Positions 8,463 to 21,964 of a stretch of 64,000 nucleotides of DNA are shown piece by piece. A program made the translations under genes and the position numbers. Source of the stretch: Phenylobacterium montanum (GTDB taxonomy: Bacteria > Pseudomonadota > Alphaproteobacteria > Caulobacterales > Caulobacteraceae); the NCBI RefSeq assembly GCF_018135625.1, contig NZ_CP073078.1, forward strand, positions 930,001 to 994,000, written 5' to 3'. The notes below the pieces were generated by a model that ran no database searches, had not been told where the DNA came from, and saw nothing but the letters and a program-made list of their open reading frames with translations. Positions within the stretch are counted from its first letter, which is position 1; each line of letters starts with the position of its first letter.

Positions 8463-10670
8463 TCAATCGGCCCGCACGCGGATCAGCCCCTGAACCGCGC
8501 CGAACAGATGATAGAGACTGCTGGCCGGCGCGGGGGCGTCTTTGAAGCTCCCGTCGGCCGACATCTCATCGCGCCACAGCCCGACGACCGGGGTTTCCAG
8601 ATAGCGCCAGAGGCTGGCCGCGGAGGCTTCCGCCCAGGCGGCGAAGTCGATCGGATCGCCCTCACGGTCGCGCCCGAGCAGGATCGCCGCCTTCAGCATC
8701 TCGGTCTGAGGCCAGAGCCGCGCCGTCGCGCGCTTCACCGACAAGCGCTCGTCCAGTTCGTCGACAGCCACCGCGCGCGAAGCGTCCCAGCCCTCGAGGC
8801 CGGCCTTGAACAGGGCCAGCGCCGCCGAGGCCGCCGGCTCGGAGCCGGACATGTGCGCCCAGCGATCCAGCAGCCAAGCCCATTCGAACTGGTGTCCCGG
8901 TTCGACAATGCGTCCCGCGGCCCCTTCGGCGGGCGACCAGTCGTCCGAGAAGAACTCCCGTACCGCCCGCCGATCCGGATCGATCAGACGATCAAGCGCC
9001 AGGGTGACCAGAGCGTTCGCGAGGTCGGTCCAAACCTTCGCGCCGTCCGCCTCGATCCAGGCGAGCGCAGCCTCCAGGAGGTGCATCTGAGCATTGGATT
9101 GGAAACGTCTGTTGCCCGCCTCCTGATAGCCGCCGCCCGAATGCGCAAAGCGGCCCTGAATCGCCTGCAGGAGCGCGCGGCCGGCGGCGAGGCGTGCGCC
9201 ATCCTGCGGATCCACCTCATGCAGAGCCGCCAACGCCATCAGGGCGAAGGCCTGGTCATAGAGATAGGCCTCATCGTCCACCGGCGACCCGTCGGCGGCG
9301 ACCGCCGAGCGGTACAGGCCGTCGGGGCGGCGATAAAAGGTTTCGAAGAAGCGCCAGCCATGCTGCGCGGCCTGCAGCCAAGGCCCCGAAAGACCAAGCT
9401 TGACCGCCCGGGCATAGGTGAAGGTCTGCCGTGTCTGCACGCGGGACCGCTTGTCTGCTGCGACGCCGACCCCGTCTTGCCCGACCAGTTCGAAAAAGCC
9501 GCCGCGACCGTGATCGCCGCCCAGCGCCCACCAGGCGGGCAGAGCGGCTGTCCGAAACCAGCGGTCATATCGCTCCGACCAGACGCTCAGGTCCGGCTTT
9601 GCCGGCTCCACAGCCGTGGCGGCCTTGGCGGCGGCTTCGGCGGCGGCTTTCACCCCTTGGCTGTGCGCCATGTCGCAGACGAGCAGAGACGCATCGTCGG
9701 CGACTACCGCCAGCCCCTTCACCCCCACCAGCGCAACCTGAAGCCCGCCCGCCACATTGACCAGGCAGTCCGTTGCGCCGTGCGCGATCGCGCCCTTGGG
9801 CAAGACGTTTCCGGCCTCGTCCTTCTCGGCCGCCGACCAGATCGCATCCCATGCGCCCAGGTCCGACCAGGCGAACGACGCCGGCAGGACGGCCGCCCGG
9901 TCGGTCTTCTCCATCACCGCGTAATCGAACGATTTTTTCGTCGCCGTCGTGAAGCTGGGCCCGAGCCGGAGCCCGGTCGGCGTCGATTCGGCCTCCGCCA
10001 GCGCCGCCTTCACCGATTCGAGGATCGCCGGTTCAAAGCGCTCCAATTCGGCCAGCAGCACGTCCGCCCGGGCGATGAAGTTGCCGCTGTTCCACAGATA
10101 GCCCTGGCGCACGTAGGTTTCAGCCGTCGCGGCGTCGGGCTTTTCCACAAAGGCCAGGTTGCGCCTGACGGGCTCCAGCCCCGCCAGGATCTCACCGGGC
10201 CGGATGTAGCCGTAAGCCGTGGCCGGCGCGATCGGGTCGATGCCCATGGTCACGATCCAGCCTTCAGCCGCTGCCTTTGCCGCCAGTCGCAGTGAAGCCC
10301 TGAAGGCCTCGGCGTCCGGCACATGATGGTCGGCGGCGAGAATAACGACCACGCCGGACGGGTCCCGGCTGGCGATCAAAGCGGCCGCCACCGCGACCGC
10401 AGGCGCGGAATCGCGCGCCTGTGGCTCGAGCAGGACCTCGATCTCAGCCCCGGCCGCCTGCGCTTCGCGCGCCAGCCAGTCGCCGTGGCTTTGGCCTGCA
10501 ACGATCAGCGGCGTCGCCACTGGCTCCAGGCCGCGGACTCGGTCGAGCGTACCGCGAAACGGAGAAAGAGAACCGACCAGAGGAATGAATTGTTTCGGTC
10601 GCGACGACCGCGACAGGGGCCACAACCGGGTTCCGGATCCGCCGCACATGATTACCGGAAAAAACGTCAT
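8463..10670 (-). CDS. Fused mannose-1-phosphate guanylyltransferase and AGE-family epimerase/isomerase
   Basis: A 735-residue two-domain protein. Residues 1 to about 340 form a nucleotidyltransferase with VIMCGGSGTRLWPLSR, RPKQFIPL, FVEKPDAATAETYV and FDYAVMEKTD. This is the ManC/GMP family that makes GDP-mannose from mannose-1-phosphate and GTP. From about residue 365 to the end lies an (alpha/alpha)6-barrel of the N-acylglucosamine 2-epimerase family, with RQTFTYARA, NAQMHLLEAALAW, EPGHQFEWAWLLDRWA and RLWPQTEMLKAAI. In ordinary bifunctional ManC the second domain is a cupin phosphomannose isomerase; here an unrelated AGE fold takes that place. A role in making GDP-mannose for surface polysaccharide is likely. 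The isomerase activity is inferred. Confidence 0.88.
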   Translation of the reverse strand: MTFFPVIMCGGSGTRLWPLSRSSRPKQFIPLVGSLSPFRGTLDRVRGLEPVATPLIVAGQSHGDWLAREAQAAGAEIEVLLEPQARDSAPAVAVAAALIASRDPSGVVVILAADHHVPDAEAFRASLRLAAKAAAEGWIVTMGIDPIAPATAYGYIRPGEILAGLEPVRRNLAFVEKPDAATAETYVRQGYLWNSGNFIARADVLLAELERFEPAILESVKAALAEAESTPTGLRLGPSFTTATKKSFDYAVMEKTDRAAVLPASFAWSDLGAWDAIWSAAEKDEAGNVLPKGAIAHGATDCLVNVAGGLQVALVGVKGLAVVADDASLLVCDMAHSQGVKAAAEAAAKAATAVEPAKPDLSVWSERYDRWFRTAALPAWWALGGDHGRGGFFELVGQDGVGVAADKRSRVQTRQTFTYARAVKLGLSGPWLQAAQHGWRFFETFYRRPDGLYRSAVAADGSPVDDEAYLYDQAFALMALAALHEVDPQDGARLAAGRALLQAIQGRFAHSGGGYQEAGNRRFQSNAQMHLLEAALAWIEADGAKVWTDLANALVTLALDRLIDPDRRAVREFFSDDWSPAEGAAGRIVEPGHQFEWAWLLDRWAHMSGSEPAASAALALFKAGLEGWDASRAVAVDELDERLSVKRATARLWPQTEMLKAAILLGRDREGDPIDFAAWAEASAASLWRYLETPVVGLWRDEMSADGSFKDAPAPASSLYHLFGAVQGLIRVRAD

Positions 10671-10767
10671 GACACCCCGGAGATTAGCCGCAGCAAGCCC
10701 CAGGGGTCTCTAGTAGGTCGGATCGGGGTTTGCAACCGCGCGAGCGTAGCCGTGGCGGCCCCGGACT

Positions 10768-11130
10768 CTAGCCGCCCCAGGCCCGGTACACGGCCGCCAA
10801 TTCGGCGGTCAGCTTGCCCTCGAGACTGCGCTTGCCCTTGAATCGCACGCCCAGCTCGCCGCCGCTTCGCCAGATCATTTCGGCCTCGATCACGCTGCGT
10901 TCGGCATGCCAGATCAGATAGAAAGCGGCCGGCAGGCTGCCAGCGTGCTCAGTGCGGATGCGCGCGCCGCTATCGCTGAGGTCGACCACCAGGCAAGGCA
11001 GGGTCGCCAGATCTTCGCCATGGACGATAGTCGCCTTGAATCGCGTCTTACGCCGCGGCGAAGCGCGGCGATCGACGTATTCCGGCGGATCCATCTCCAC
11101 GCGTTTCGCCTTGAGAGTCATCGGGGCCAT
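10768..11130 (-). CDS. PilZ-domain protein (candidate c-di-GMP receptor)
   Basis: A 120-residue protein that is essentially one PilZ domain. The two ligand-binding elements are both present: an arginine-rich VDRRASPRRKTRFKA segment (RxxxR) and DLSDSGARI (D/NxSxxG) about 35 residues later. PilZ domains bind cyclic di-GMP and pass the signal on to motility, polysaccharide or transcription machinery. No output domain is attached, so it must act through a partner. A second ATG nine bases inside the frame could be the true start. It lies downstream of efp on the same strand, with a hairpin between them. Confidence 0.82.
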   Translation of the reverse strand: MAPMTLKAKRVEMDPPEYVDRRASPRRKTRFKATIVHGEDLATLPCLVVDLSDSGARIRTEHAGSLPAAFYLIWHAERSVIEAEMIWRSGGELGVRFKGKRSLEGKLTAELAAVYRAWGG

Positions 11131-11194
11131 TAGCCAACTCTAAGGCGCCGACCGTTTCCCGCCGGTGAACAGAAAAGACTTTTTTCGCCGGTAT

Positions 11195-11232
11195 GGTGAA
11201 CGAGCTCCTGAATTCAAAGAACCTCGTTCGCC
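11195..11232 (-). terminator. Imperfect hairpin after efp, possible terminator
   Basis: GGTGAACGAG (11195-11204) pairs with CTCGTTCGCC (11223-11232) at nine of ten positions across an 18-base loop, directly after the efp stop. There is no U-run on the minus strand, so this is only a candidate. Confidence 0.3.
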
Positions 11233-11236
11233 AAGA

Positions 11237-11803
11237 TCAATCCTTGGCGCGCTCGACGTAGGAACCATCCTCGGTCATCACCACGATCTTGGTGCCGGCG
11301 GTGATATAGGTCGGCACCATGGTGCGGACGCCGTTGACCAGCAGGGCCGGCTTGTAGGAGCCGGAAGCGGTCTGACCCTTGACCACCGGTTCGGTCTCGG
11401 CGACCTCCAGCGACACGCGCTGGGGCAGTTCGAGGGCGATGGCGATGTCGTTGTGGATCTTCAGCATGACGCTCATGCCGTCCTGCAGATAGGCGGCCAG
11501 GTCGCCCACCACGTCCTCCGAAACCACGACCTGATCGTAGTTGTCGGGGTTCATGAAGTGATAGCCCTCGCCGTCCTGGTAGAGGAAGTTGTAGCTGCGC
11601 TCGTCGACAAACGCCTTTTCCACGGTCTCGGTGGTGCGGTAGCGCTCGGAGATCTTCACGCCATCGGAGATGCGGCGCATGTCCAGCTGGGTCACCGGCG
11701 TGCCCTTGCCGGGGTGGATGTTCTGGGCTTGCAGGACGACATAGAGCTTGCCGTCCACATCGACGACGCTGCCTTTGCGGAGCGAACTGGCCGAGACTTT
11801 CAC
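11237..11803 (-). CDS. efp: Elongation factor P
   Basis: A 188-residue, full-length EF-P with the three-domain layout of the family. It relieves ribosomes stalled on polyproline. The modified-loop segment reads IHPGKGTP, placing the target lysine at residue 33, equivalent to Lys34 in E. coli (KPGKG). The C-terminal signature YKPALLVNG...[13 protein letters not shown] is clear. It is transcribed away from epmA and epmB, whose products attach beta-lysine to this residue, so substrate and both modifiers sit side by side. The 131-base gap to epmA must hold both promoters. Confidence 0.97.
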   Translation of the reverse strand: MKVSASSLRKGSVVDVDGKLYVVLQAQNIHPGKGTPVTQLDMRRISDGVKISERYRTTETVEKAFVDERSYNFLYQDGEGYHFMNPDNYDQVVVSEDVVGDLAAYLQDGMSVMLKIHNDIAIALELPQRVSLEVAETEPVVKGQTASGSYKPALLVNGVRTMVPTYITAGTKIVVMTEDGSYVERAKD

Positions 11804-11934
11804 GTGTCAATTCCTCATAGGCCCGTCCGGCCCGTCCGGCCGCGGCGAGTCTGTTTGTGATCAGAGTTCCCGCGCACCTATACGATTGGCGCTAAGATCG
11901 CCAGCCGTCTTCGCTGTTTTGAGGTCGTTTCCGC
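11804..11934. promoter_or_regulatory. Shared divergent promoter region of efp and epmA
   Basis: Both genes point away from this 131-base gap, so their promoters must lie here. A GAGG ribosome-binding site stands about ten bases before the epmA GTG. I cannot assign -35/-10 boxes with confidence. Confidence 0.35.
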
Positions 11935-12999
11935 GTGCCCAGCCCCCTGCCCTCGCCCTGGTGGCGTCCCGACCGGCACGCCGATCGCCGCCCGCGGCTG
12001 GTGCTCCGCAACCGGATCACCGCGGCCGTTCGCGGCTGGTTTGGGGAGCGCGATTTTGTCGAGGTGGAGACCGCCGCGCTGCAGATATCGCCCGGCAACG
12101 AAACCCATCTGCACGCCTTCGCCACCGAGCAGGTCGCCATCTCCGGCGAGCGGGCGCCGCTCTATCTGCGTACATCGCCGGAGTTCGCCTGCAAGAAGCT
12201 CTTGGCCGCCGGCGAGCCCAGGATCTTCGATTTCGCCCGCGTCTGGCGCAATCGCGAGGACGGCCCGCTGCACAGTCCTGAGTTCACCCTGCTGGAATGG
12301 TACAGGGCGGGCGAGCCCTATGAGACCCTGATGGACGACTGCGCCGCGCTCATGGCCCTGGCGGCCGAAACGGCCTGCGCGAAACGGTTCGCCTTCAAGG
12401 GGCGTCAGATCGACCCCTTCCAACCGCCCGAGCGCCTGACCCTGGCCGAAGCCTTCGACCGCTTCGCCGGCATCGACCTTTTGGCCACCATAGACGCCTC
12501 GGGCGAAAGCGATCGCGACGCCCTTGCGGCCGGCGCGCGGGCCGCCGGCGTGCGGGTGGCCGAGGACGACAGCTGGACCGACGTCTTCAGCCGGGTATTG
12601 GTGGCCCTGGTCGAGCCGAAGCTGGGCTTCGATCGTGCGACCATCCTCTGCGAATATCCGATCTCCGAAGCCGCCCTCGCCCGGCCCAAGCCCTCGGATC
12701 CGCGCGTCGCCGAGCGGTTCGAGCTCTACGCCCTGGGGGTCGAGCTGGCCAACTGCTTCGGCGAGCTGACCGATCCTGTCGAGCAGCGGCGGCGCTTCGA
12801 GGCGGACATGGCCGAAAAGCAGGCGATCTATGGCGAGCGCTATCCGATCGACGAGGACCTGCTGACGGCGCTGGCGATCATGCCTGCGGCCAGCGGCGCG
12901 GCGCTGGGCTTCGACCGCCTTGTCATGCTGGCGACCGGCGCGGACCGCATCGACCAGGTGCTGTGGACGCCGCTGCCGGAGGCGTCAGGCCGCGCTTGA
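11935..12999 (+). CDS. epmA: EF-P (R)-beta-lysine ligase, EpmA/GenX/PoxA type
   Basis: A 354-residue class II lysyl-tRNA-synthetase-like protein without the N-terminal tRNA-anticodon domain, which is the mark of EpmA. Motif 1/2 regions are visible: GWFGERDFVEVETAALQ, LYLRTSPEFACKKLLAAGEP, and FDFARVWRNRED with HSPEFTLLEWY. Motif 3 appears at the C-terminus as AASGAALGFDRLVMLATGA. It activates beta-lysine with ATP and joins it to EF-P Lys33. The GTG start at 11935 has a GAGG upstream. The gene is 48 bases ahead of epmB on the same strand, so a two-gene operon is likely. Confidence 0.93.
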   Translation: MPSPLPSPWWRPDRHADRRPRLVLRNRITAAVRGWFGERDFVEVETAALQISPGNETHLHAFATEQVAISGERAPLYLRTSPEFACKKLLAAGEPRIFDFARVWRNREDGPLHSPEFTLLEWYRAGEPYETLMDDCAALMALAAETACAKRFAFKGRQIDPFQPPERLTLAEAFDRFAGIDLLATIDASGESDRDALAAGARAAGVRVAEDDSWTDVFSRVLVALVEPKLGFDRATILCEYPISEAALARPKPSDPRVAERFELYALGVELANCFGELTDPVEQRRRFEADMAEKQAIYGERYPIDEDLLTALAIMPAASGAALGFDRLVMLATGADRIDQVLWTPLPEASGRA

Positions 13000-13047
13000 G
13001 TCGTCGGCGGCCCTGGGCCATAGGAGCCGGCCCCGGAAAATATCGCC

Positions 13048-14099
13048 TTGCCCAAAACCAAGACTCTGCGCCTTTCCCGCGAACTCGCCGATGCGGGCCT
13101 GATCGACGCCGATCTTTTGCCGGCGCTCGAAAAGGTGGCCCAACGCTACGCCCTCGCCATCACGCCGGCCATGGCGGAGCTGATAGATCAGCATGATCCC
13201 AACGATCCCATCGCGCGCCAGTTTGCGCCGGACGAAGCCGAACTGACAATCACCCCGGAGGAAGCGGCCGACCCGATTGGCGACCTGTGCAAAAGCCCGG
13301 TCGAGGGGATCGTCCACCGCTACCCCGACCGGGTGCTCTTAAAGCTGACCCACACCTGCGCGGTCTATTGCCGGTTCTGCTTCCGCCGCGAGATGGTCGG
13401 GCCGGAGGGGTTGGGGACACTGTCGCCCGAAGCCATGGCCACAGCCCTCGGCTACATCCGCGAGCGCTCGGAAATCTGGGAGGTGATCCTGACCGGCGGC
13501 GACCCGCTGGTGCTGTCGCCCCGCCGCCTGCGCCAAGCCATGGCGGCCCTGGCGGCCATCGAGCACGTCAAGGTGGTTCGCCTGCACACCCGCATTCCAG
13601 CCGTCGATCCCGGAGCGATCACGGACGAGCTTGTGGCGTCGCTGACGTGCGACGGCAAGGCGGTCTATGTCGCCCTGCATGCGAACCATCCCCGCGAACT
13701 GACGCCAGCGGCGCGGGTCGCCTGCGCCCGGATCGTTGAGGCCGGCCTGCCGATGCTGGGGCAGACCGTGCTGCTGAAAGGCGTCAACGATGATCCGGAG
13801 ACCTTGACCCAGTTGTTCCGGGCCATGGTGGAGACCCGGATCAAGCCCTACTACCTGCACCATGCCGACCTGGCGCCCGGCACCGGCCATTTCCGCACCA
13901 GCCTCCCCGAAGGCCAGGCGCTGATGCGCGCCATTCGCGGCCGGATCTCAGGCCTCTGCCAGCCGACCTATGTGCTCGACATCCCAGGTGGCCACGGCAA
14001 GGTCCCTGTCGGACCGGACTATCATTCAAGCCACCCGACCCATGGGCTGATAGTCGAGGACCCACAGGGGGCTCGCCACGCCTACCGACCCGAACTGTC

Positions 14100-14103
<4 letters not shown>
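13048..14103 (+). CDS. epmB: EF-P-associated lysine 2,3-aminomutase, EpmB/YjeK type
   Basis: A 351-residue radical-SAM, PLP-dependent aminomutase. The iron-sulfur motif CAVYCRFCFRRE supplies Cys104, Cys108 and Cys111 (CxxxCxxC). It is followed by VILTGGDPLVLSP and RLHTRIPAVDP, both typical of KamA-like enzymes. In the EF-P pathway it converts (S)-alpha-lysine to (R)-beta-lysine, the substrate of EpmA. The start is a TTG with a weak purine stretch upstream, which suggests low translation. The length matches YjeK rather than the longer catabolic KamA, and its position behind epmA settles the role. The stop overlaps the stop of the convergent mccA by four bases. Confidence 0.92.
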
Positions 14104-15980
<1,877 letters not shown>

Positions 15981-15985
15981 GAGGG

Positions 15986-17587
<1,602 letters not shown>

Positions 17588-17592
17588 CAGGA

Positions 17593-19668
17593 TCAGGACC
17601 CTGCTGGACGACGATATTTTTCAAACCAGGCCAGGATGGCCGAGATCTCGGCCGCCTGCTGCGACGGACGCTCGGCCAGGCTTTCGTGCGAGGCGCCGGG
17701 GACGCGGACCATCATGGTCGGCACGTCGCGGATCTTCAGCGCCTCGTAGAACTGCTCGGCCTCGCTGTGCGGCGTGCGCATGTCCTCAGTGCCGACCATG
17801 ACCATGGTGGGGGTCTTGACGGCGCCCACGAGCGACAGGGGCGAGCGGCGCCAGTACTGGTCCTGGTCCTCCCAGGGCATCTTGGAGAACCAATAGGCCG
17901 CCTGGCTGACCGCGCCGTCGGTGGTCAGGACCTCGCTGGTCCAGTTGATCACCGGCTTTTCGCTGACGGCGGCGCGGAAGCGGTCGGTCTTGCCGACGAT
18001 CCAGGCGGTGAGCAGGCCGCCGCCCGAGCCGCCCATGACGAACAGGTTGTTCGGATCGACAGAGCCCTTGGCGATGGCGGCGTCCACCACGCTCATCAGG
18101 TCGTCATAGTCGTGGTTGGGATAGGTGTAGTTGATCTGGTCGGCATAGTCGAAGCCGTAGGAGGTCGAGCCCCTGGGGTTGGCATAGACCACCACATAGC
18201 CGGCCGCGGCCAGGAGTTGCGCCTCGGAGCCGAACACCGGCCCGTAGCTGGCGAAGGGGCCGCCGTGGATTTCGAGGATCAGCGGATACTTCTTCGCCCG
18301 GTCGAAGTCCGGCGGGGTCACGATCCAGGCGCCCACCGAACGCTTGTCGAAGGACGAGGTCACCGCCAGGGGTTCGACCTTGGCCAGGGCCTTGCCGGCG
18401 AAGAGGCCGTCGTTCAGGCGGGTCAGGCGCTCGGTCTTGCCGCCATGGGCCAGGGCCAAGTCCCCCGGCTCGTCCGGCGCGCCTTGCGTGAAAGCGACCA
18501 TGCCGGTCTGCGAGACGCTGTATTCGCCGCCGGAATAGGGCCGGTCGAGTTCGCCCCCGTTCATGCCGGCGGCCACGGTCTCGAAATGGCCATCCAGGCC
18601 GACGCGGCCGACCTTGCCGACGCCCTGGTCGATGTAGTGGACGAAGACGCTCTTGCCGTCCGCGGCCCAGCGCGGGCTGTCCACCGAGCGGTCGAGACTC
18701 TTGGTAAGGGAGTGCGCGGCCTTGCCGTCGCGGTCCATCACGAACAGCTCGATGTTCTGATAGCCGACGTGCTTGTCCTCAAAGCCGGTGAAGGCGACCA
18801 GCTTGCCGTCGGGCGAGGCCTGGGGCTCGCCATAGGGGCCGAAGCCATGGCTGAGCTGGGTCAAGGCCCCGTCGGCGACCGAGACCGAATAGACATTGGC
18901 TTCCAGGGGTTCGCGCTGCCAGTTGGCGCCGCGGTTGGCCGAGAACAGCAGGCTGCGGCCATCCGGCGTCCAGCTGATCGGGGCGTCGTCATCGAAGGCC
19001 CCGAAGGTCAGCTGGCGGATCGCCCCGCCGTCAGCGGCGACCACGTAGAGCTGAGGATGGCCGGGCTTGAGGTAGCCCTGGTCGTCGGCGCGGAACTGCA
19101 CCGTGTCGATCACCTGCAGCGGCTCGGCCCAGTGGGCGCCGTCGGGTTTGGGGGGCGCCTGGCCGATCGAGGGCGGATCGCCGGGGGTGAACATGACGAA
19201 GGCGATCTGGCGGCCGTCCGGCGACCAGGCCAGGGTGCGCGGGGCCTGGGGCAGGCTGGCGATCCGGGCGCTGGCGCCGGCGCCCACCCAGCGCACATAG
19301 AGTTCGGCCGCGCCCTTGTCGCTGACCTGGACGTAGGCCAGGCGCTTGCCGTCCGGCGACCAGCGCGGCGTGGTCTGGGCCACGCCCCCGCCGCCCAGCG
19401 GAACCTGCGCGCCGCTGGCGGCGTCGACCAGCCAGATGGAATGGCCAGCCTTGTCGGTCATGATGTCGTAGGCGTCGCGCACATAGGCGACCTGGCGGCC
19501 GTCCGGGGCGATCTCGGGATCGCGTACCGCCTGCAGCTGGAACAGGTCCAGGGGCTGGAAGGTGCGCGCCGGCGCCTCAGGGCTCGCCGCCAGGGCCGCG
19601 CCGAACGCCGTCCCGGCCATCAGAAACGCCAACAAGCCATGCCGAACCAAGGCGCCGCTCCCCTGCAT
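17593..19668 (-). CDS. Secreted S9 family prolyl oligopeptidase-type peptidase
   Basis: A 691-residue protein with a signal peptide ([20 protein letters not shown]), a TolB/WD40-like beta-propeller built from repeated SPDGK/SPDGR blades (about residues 40-420), and a C-terminal alpha/beta-hydrolase. The catalytic set is [11 protein letters not shown] (Ser), [16 protein letters not shown] (Asp) and [15 protein letters not shown] (His). This is the acylaminoacyl-peptidase/DPP-like branch that trims short peptides, here in the periplasm. It is the first gene of the run leading into mccB and mccA, so peptide use and leucine catabolism may be expressed together. Confidence 0.9.
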   Translation of the reverse strand: MQGSGALVRHGLLAFLMAGTAFGAALAASPEAPARTFQPLDLFQLQAVRDPEIAPDGRQVAYVRDAYDIMTDKAGHSIWLVDAASGAQVPLGGGGVAQTTPRWSPDGKRLAYVQVSDKGAAELYVRWVGAGASARIASLPQAPRTLAWSPDGRQIAFVMFTPGDPPSIGQAPPKPDGAHWAEPLQVIDTVQFRADDQGYLKPGHPQLYVVAADGGAIRQLTFGAFDDDAPISWTPDGRSLLFSANRGANWQREPLEANVYSVSVADGALTQLSHGFGPYGEPQASPDGKLVAFTGFEDKHVGYQNIELFVMDRDGKAAHSLTKSLDRSVDSPRWAADGKSVFVHYIDQGVGKVGRVGLDGHFETVAAGMNGGELDRPYSGGEYSVSQTGMVAFTQGAPDEPGDLALAHGGKTERLTRLNDGLFAGKALAKVEPLAVTSSFDKRSVGAWIVTPPDFDRAKKYPLILEIHGGPFASYGPVFGSEAQLLAAAGYVVVYANPRGSTSYGFDYADQINYTYPNHDYDDLMSVVDAAIAKGSVDPNNLFVMGGSGGGLLTAWIVGKTDRFRAAVSEKPVINWTSEVLTTDGAVSQAAYWFSKMPWEDQDQYWRRSPLSLVGAVKTPTMVMVGTEDMRTPHSEAEQFYEALKIRDVPTMMVRVPGASHESLAERPSQQAAEISAILAWFEKYRRPAGS

Positions 19669-19778
19669 CCGCGGCGCTGTCCCGCCGACTCGGCGAACCT
19701 AGAGCATCCTTTTGCCGAATGGGATGGCGATGTTGCGAGGTTCGTGCGCGAAACCGCAGGACCGGCGCACGAGACCGC

Positions 19779-20129
19779 CTACTCCCCCAGGCGGATCACA
19801 TAGCGCTTGCGCATGGGCTCCAGCACCCGCCAGACGCCCGCAAAGCCGGGTTCAATGACGAAGCTGTCGCCGGCGCAAAAGCGCATGGCCTCGCCGTCAT
19901 CGGGGACCAGTTCGCAGACGCCTGAGAGGATGTGGCAGAACTCCCATTCGTCGTAAGCGACCCGCCAGGCGCCCTCCCCCGCCGCCCATTCGCCGACATA
20001 GGTGTGCTCGCCCTTTTCGTAGGCGTTGCGGGTCTCGGTGACGGGATGGCCTTCCAAGAGGCGATCAGGCGCGACCGGCTCGGTCACGGGCTCGGCCTGG
20101 CCGGGGATGCGGATCAGCTTGGCGGTCAT
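19779..20129 (-). CDS. Cupin-domain protein
   Basis: A 116-residue single-domain cupin. It has EFCHILSGVCELVPDDGEA followed by FCAGDSFVIEPGFAGVWRV, which correspond to the two cupin motifs, but the first motif keeps only part of the usual histidine metal ligands. The fold is therefore supported, but metal binding is doubtful. It follows the NDH-2 gene by ten bases on the same strand and is probably co-transcribed. The function is not known. Confidence 0.75.
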   Translation of the reverse strand: MTAKLIRIPGQAEPVTEPVAPDRLLEGHPVTETRNAYEKGEHTYVGEWAAGEGAWRVAYDEWEFCHILSGVCELVPDDGEAMRFCAGDSFVIEPGFAGVWRVLEPMRKRYVIRLGE

Positions 20130-20139
20130 GGATGCGCTT

Positions 20140-21423
20140 TCAGTGCAGTTTCAGCCGCCCCGATACACGTTCCTGCAGCAGGCGCGCCAGGGCCAGCACG
20201 ACCGTCTGCCAGAAGCCTAGGATGGCGCGGTGGTGGGCCAGGTGCAGCGAGATGTACATGTATTTGGCGATCAGGCCCTCGACGAAGAAGTTCTTGCCGC
20301 CGAGATTGCCCATCAGCGAGCCCACCCCGCGGTTCTCGCCCAACGACACCAGCGAGCCGAAGTCGCGATAGGCGTAGGGTTCGGCGACGTGCCCCTCGCG
20401 CAGCTTGGCCAGCAGCACCTTGCGCAGATAGCTGGCCTGCTGGTGCGCCGCCTGGGCGCGGGCCGGCACCAGCTTGCCGTCGCGCCAGGGGCAGGCCGCG
20501 CAGTCGCCCAGGGCGAAGACGCCGGGGGCCGAGGTCTGCAGGTGGTCGTCAACCTGGAACTGGTTGGAGCGGGTGACCGCAAGGCCCAGGCCGGCGTTGC
20601 TATCCGCCGCCTTGACCCCGGCGGCCCAGACCACGAGGTCGGCCGGGATCGGCCCGGCGCTGGTGGCGAGGCCGCAGGCGGCGACCTCCTGGACCTTGGC
20701 GCCGGTCAGGACCCGCACGCCGCGGCGCTGCAGGGTCAGGGTCGCCTGTTCGGAGATCTTCTCCGGCAGGCCGCCCAGGATGCGGTCGGCGGCCTCCACG
20801 AGGGTCAGGCCCAGGCGGAAGCGCTGCGAGGGGCCGAGGCTCTGCAGGAGCTCGGTGTGGGCCTCCAGGAGCTCGGCCGACAGCTCGACCCCGGTCGCCC
20901 CGCCGCCGACGATGGCGATGTTCAGGGCGCCGGCCTCGGTGAAGGAGGCCCTGGTGAAGGCGCTGAGCAGGCGCGTGTGGAAGCGCTCGGCGTCCTCGGT
21001 CTGCTCCAGCACATAGGCGTGCTCGGCCGCACCCGGCGTGCCGAAGAAGTTCGAGCCGCTGCCAATGGCCAGCACCGTCCAGGTGAAGCTGATGGCGCGG
21101 GCCGGCACGATCAGCTCGCCGTCCTTGTCGCGAATCTCCTTCAGGGTCAGGCGCTTGGCTTCCGGATCCAGCCCCTCCAGCTCGCCGAGGGCGAAGCTGA
21201 AATGGTTGCGGCGGGCCAGGATGGCGTAGGACAGCCCCTCCTGGTGGGTGTCGAGGGTGCCGGCGGCGACCTCGTGCAGGGTCGGCTTCCAGATGTGGAA
21301 TACGGCCCGGTCGATCAGAAGGACGCGTTCGCGCCCGCGCTTGCGTCCCAAAGCGCGGCCCAGCTGGGCCGCAAGCTCAAGCCCGCCGGCGCCACCGCCG
21401 ACGATGACGATATCGTAGTGCAT
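20140..21423 (-). CDS. ndh: Type II NADH:quinone oxidoreductase (NDH-2)
   Basis: A 427-residue flavoprotein of the two-dinucleotide-binding-domain superfamily. The FAD Rossmann motif is at the N-terminus (IVIVGGGAGGLELAAQLG) and the NADH Rossmann motif near residue 165 (IAIVGGGATGVELSAEL). FALGDCAACP is the second FAD contact. The C-terminal stretch with LIAKYMYISLHLAHHRAILG resembles the amphipathic membrane anchor of NDH-2 enzymes. It would pass electrons from NADH to quinone at the inner membrane without pumping protons. It heads a two-gene run with the cupin gene. Confidence 0.9.
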   Translation of the reverse strand: MHYDIVIVGGGAGGLELAAQLGRALGRKRGRERVLLIDRAVFHIWKPTLHEVAAGTLDTHQEGLSYAILARRNHFSFALGELEGLDPEAKRLTLKEIRDKDGELIVPARAISFTWTVLAIGSGSNFFGTPGAAEHAYVLEQTEDAERFHTRLLSAFTRASFTEAGALNIAIVGGGATGVELSAELLEAHTELLQSLGPSQRFRLGLTLVEAADRILGGLPEKISEQATLTLQRRGVRVLTGAKVQEVAACGLATSAGPIPADLVVWAAGVKAADSNAGLGLAVTRSNQFQVDDHLQTSAPGVFALGDCAACPWRDGKLVPARAQAAHQQASYLRKVLLAKLREGHVAEPYAYRDFGSLVSLGENRGVGSLMGNLGGKNFFVEGLIAKYMYISLHLAHHRAILGFWQTVVLALARLLQERVSGRLKLH

Positions 21424-21519
21424 GCTCTGATGGCTCCCCTTACGTCAACTTGGGGAGGGTTCTGCGCGCCTTGGCAACACCTGGCGGCCAGGTGAACGCA
21501 ATTCAGGCGCCGACCGTGA

Positions 21520-21957
21520 TCAAAGATCCACGATATCGCATTTAAGACGATCACGGATCTCGCCCGCCACGATCCGGCGATGACAGTCGCAGGCCTCGGC
21601 CTCGTAGCAGAGCAGAGCCGCCGGCCGCGCCTCGGCGATGCGCACCGCCTCGCCCAGGGCGGCGATGGCCTCCGGCTCGGCCATGTGGTCGGCGAAGATC
21701 CGGCGCATAAGCTCCACCTTGCCGGCGCGCACGGCCTCGCGGCCGGCCTTGGGCGTGCCGAGGGGGCGCAGATGGGCGTAGCCGATCCCGGCCTCACGCA
21801 GGCTCTCGCCCAGCATGGTCTTGGAGAAGCCGGGCCGGCGGGAGGCGGCGACGGCGCGCACGTCGATCACGATCTCGACCCCGGCGGCCTTCAGCCGGCC
21901 GATCACCCCGTCCAGGGTGTCGCGCTCGTAGCCGATGGTGAAGACCTTGCCCGGCAT
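21520..21957 (-). CDS. DUF488 family protein
   Basis: A 145-residue protein opening MPGKVFTIGYERDTLDGVI, with IDVRAVAASRRPGFSKTML, LRPLGTPK and the cysteine-bearing LLCYEAEACDCHRRIVAGEI. These are the conserved stations of DUF488, a family of unknown biochemical role. The start at 21957 begins the conserved domain and lies seven bases after the stop of the GreA/GreB-family gene, so the two are probably an operon. Upstream in-frame codons only read through the neighbouring gene. Confidence 0.85.
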   Translation of the reverse strand: MPGKVFTIGYERDTLDGVIGRLKAAGVEIVIDVRAVAASRRPGFSKTMLGESLREAGIGYAHLRPLGTPKAGREAVRAGKVELMRRIFADHMAEPEAIAALGEAVRIAEARPAALLCYEAEACDCHRRIVAGEIRDRLKCDIVDL

Positions 21958-21964
21958 GGGCCGC

